Position numbers and translations under genes: made by a program | From: Trichostrongylus colubriformis | Taxonomy: Eukaryota; Nematoda; Chromadorea; Rhabditida; Trichostrongylidae | NCBI GenBank assembly: GCA_963978905.1 | Contig: OZ022260.1 | Coordinates: 8,855,725-8,919,724 of the forward strand | Direction of reading: 5' to 3' | Length of the DNA: 64,000 nt | Notes under the pieces: model-generated | Database searches by the model: none | What the model was told of the DNA's origin: nothing | Seen by the model: the letters and a program-made list of their open reading frames with translations, nothing else | Shown: positions 63,733 to 64,000 of the stretch, in pieces | Numbering within the stretch: the first letter of the stretch is position 1 | Layout of the letters: every line of letters begins with the position of its first letter

Positions 63733-64000
63733 ATATTATTGGTGCCAGGAGCGAGCAAGTACTGCTTCGAGTCCGCCCAAGGCCGAGCATTCTTTCCCAA
63801 CCTCAGTGTCGTCGTGTCGAATCCAGCCTGAATAAATCGCTCATAGAGACTTTATTTCTTCGGATTTTCATATTTCATTTTTCAGGCATTTGTTCACTAC
63901 TGGCTTTCTACCGGCCACATGCAAAGATTTATGTAAAAATTTGATATGTGGTATATCCCCTCAAAGGCGTTAGAGTTCTGGACGTGAGGTAGCATGGAGG
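63733..64000. other. Right edge, nothing recognised
   Basis: No gene or element could be supported in the last 268 bases. Confidence 0.4.

Overview
The window is nuclear DNA from a nematode, most likely a clade V (strongylid or hookworm-like) worm. Coding sequence is split into short exons with GT...AG introns and TTTNAG-type acceptors. Genes sit among dense Tc1/mariner elements, fold-back elements and MITEs. Two stretches on the minus strand match the conserved nematode SL1 spliced leader at 21 of 22 bases, and there are two eukaryotic tRNA-Arg(ACG) genes. Nothing points to bacterial or organellar DNA. The species cannot be fixed from sequence alone.

Three protein-coding genes can be modelled exon by exon with every splice phase in agreement. 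(1) 15882-28659, plus strand: an SH2 plus tyrosine-kinase protein of the FER/SPE-8-like group common in nematodes, 12 exons, 452 aa, all catalytic motifs intact. Its introns hold most of the left-hand transposon load, including a 5.67 kb intron that splits the SH2 domain. (2) 32814-38114, minus strand: TGS1, the snRNA/snoRNA (and, in nematodes, SL RNA) cap trimethylguanosine synthase, 16 exons, 662 aa. (3) 40835-44826, minus strand: a forkhead transcription factor of the FoxF/LET-381 type, 6 exons, 291 aa, with a complete forkhead domain. Further exon-like segments with no recognisable family lie at 30201-31162 (+), 38228-40410 (+), 49038-49518 (-), 52534-52752 (-) and 59712-59934 (-).

Layout: 1-15.8 kb is gene-poor and made of dispersed repeats, fold-back elements, a degenerate mariner and an SL1-like pair. 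15.9-28.7 kb is the kinase gene with its nested transposons. 28.7-32.8 kb holds unassigned exons and poly-C-containing repeats. 32.8-44.8 kb holds TGS1, an unassigned plus-strand gene and the forkhead gene. 44.9-52.8 kb is mostly empty apart from one mariner. 52.8-57.7 kb is a dense mariner cluster with two fold-back mariners and two deleted mariners in opposite orientation. 58-64 kb holds a tRNA-derived SINE, two tRNA-Arg genes, a tandem repeat carrying a second SINE copy, and a fold-back Tc1/mariner-type element.

The most notable signal is how many transposons here are inverted duplications of themselves: one Tc1, two copies of one mariner fold-back family, a 230-bp MITE family with 9-bp target duplications, a 396-bp palindrome and a fold-back element at the right edge. 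A 5'-truncated retroelement copy with a 6-bp target-site duplication sits inside the palindromic Tc1 and ends in two hairpins with complementary loops.
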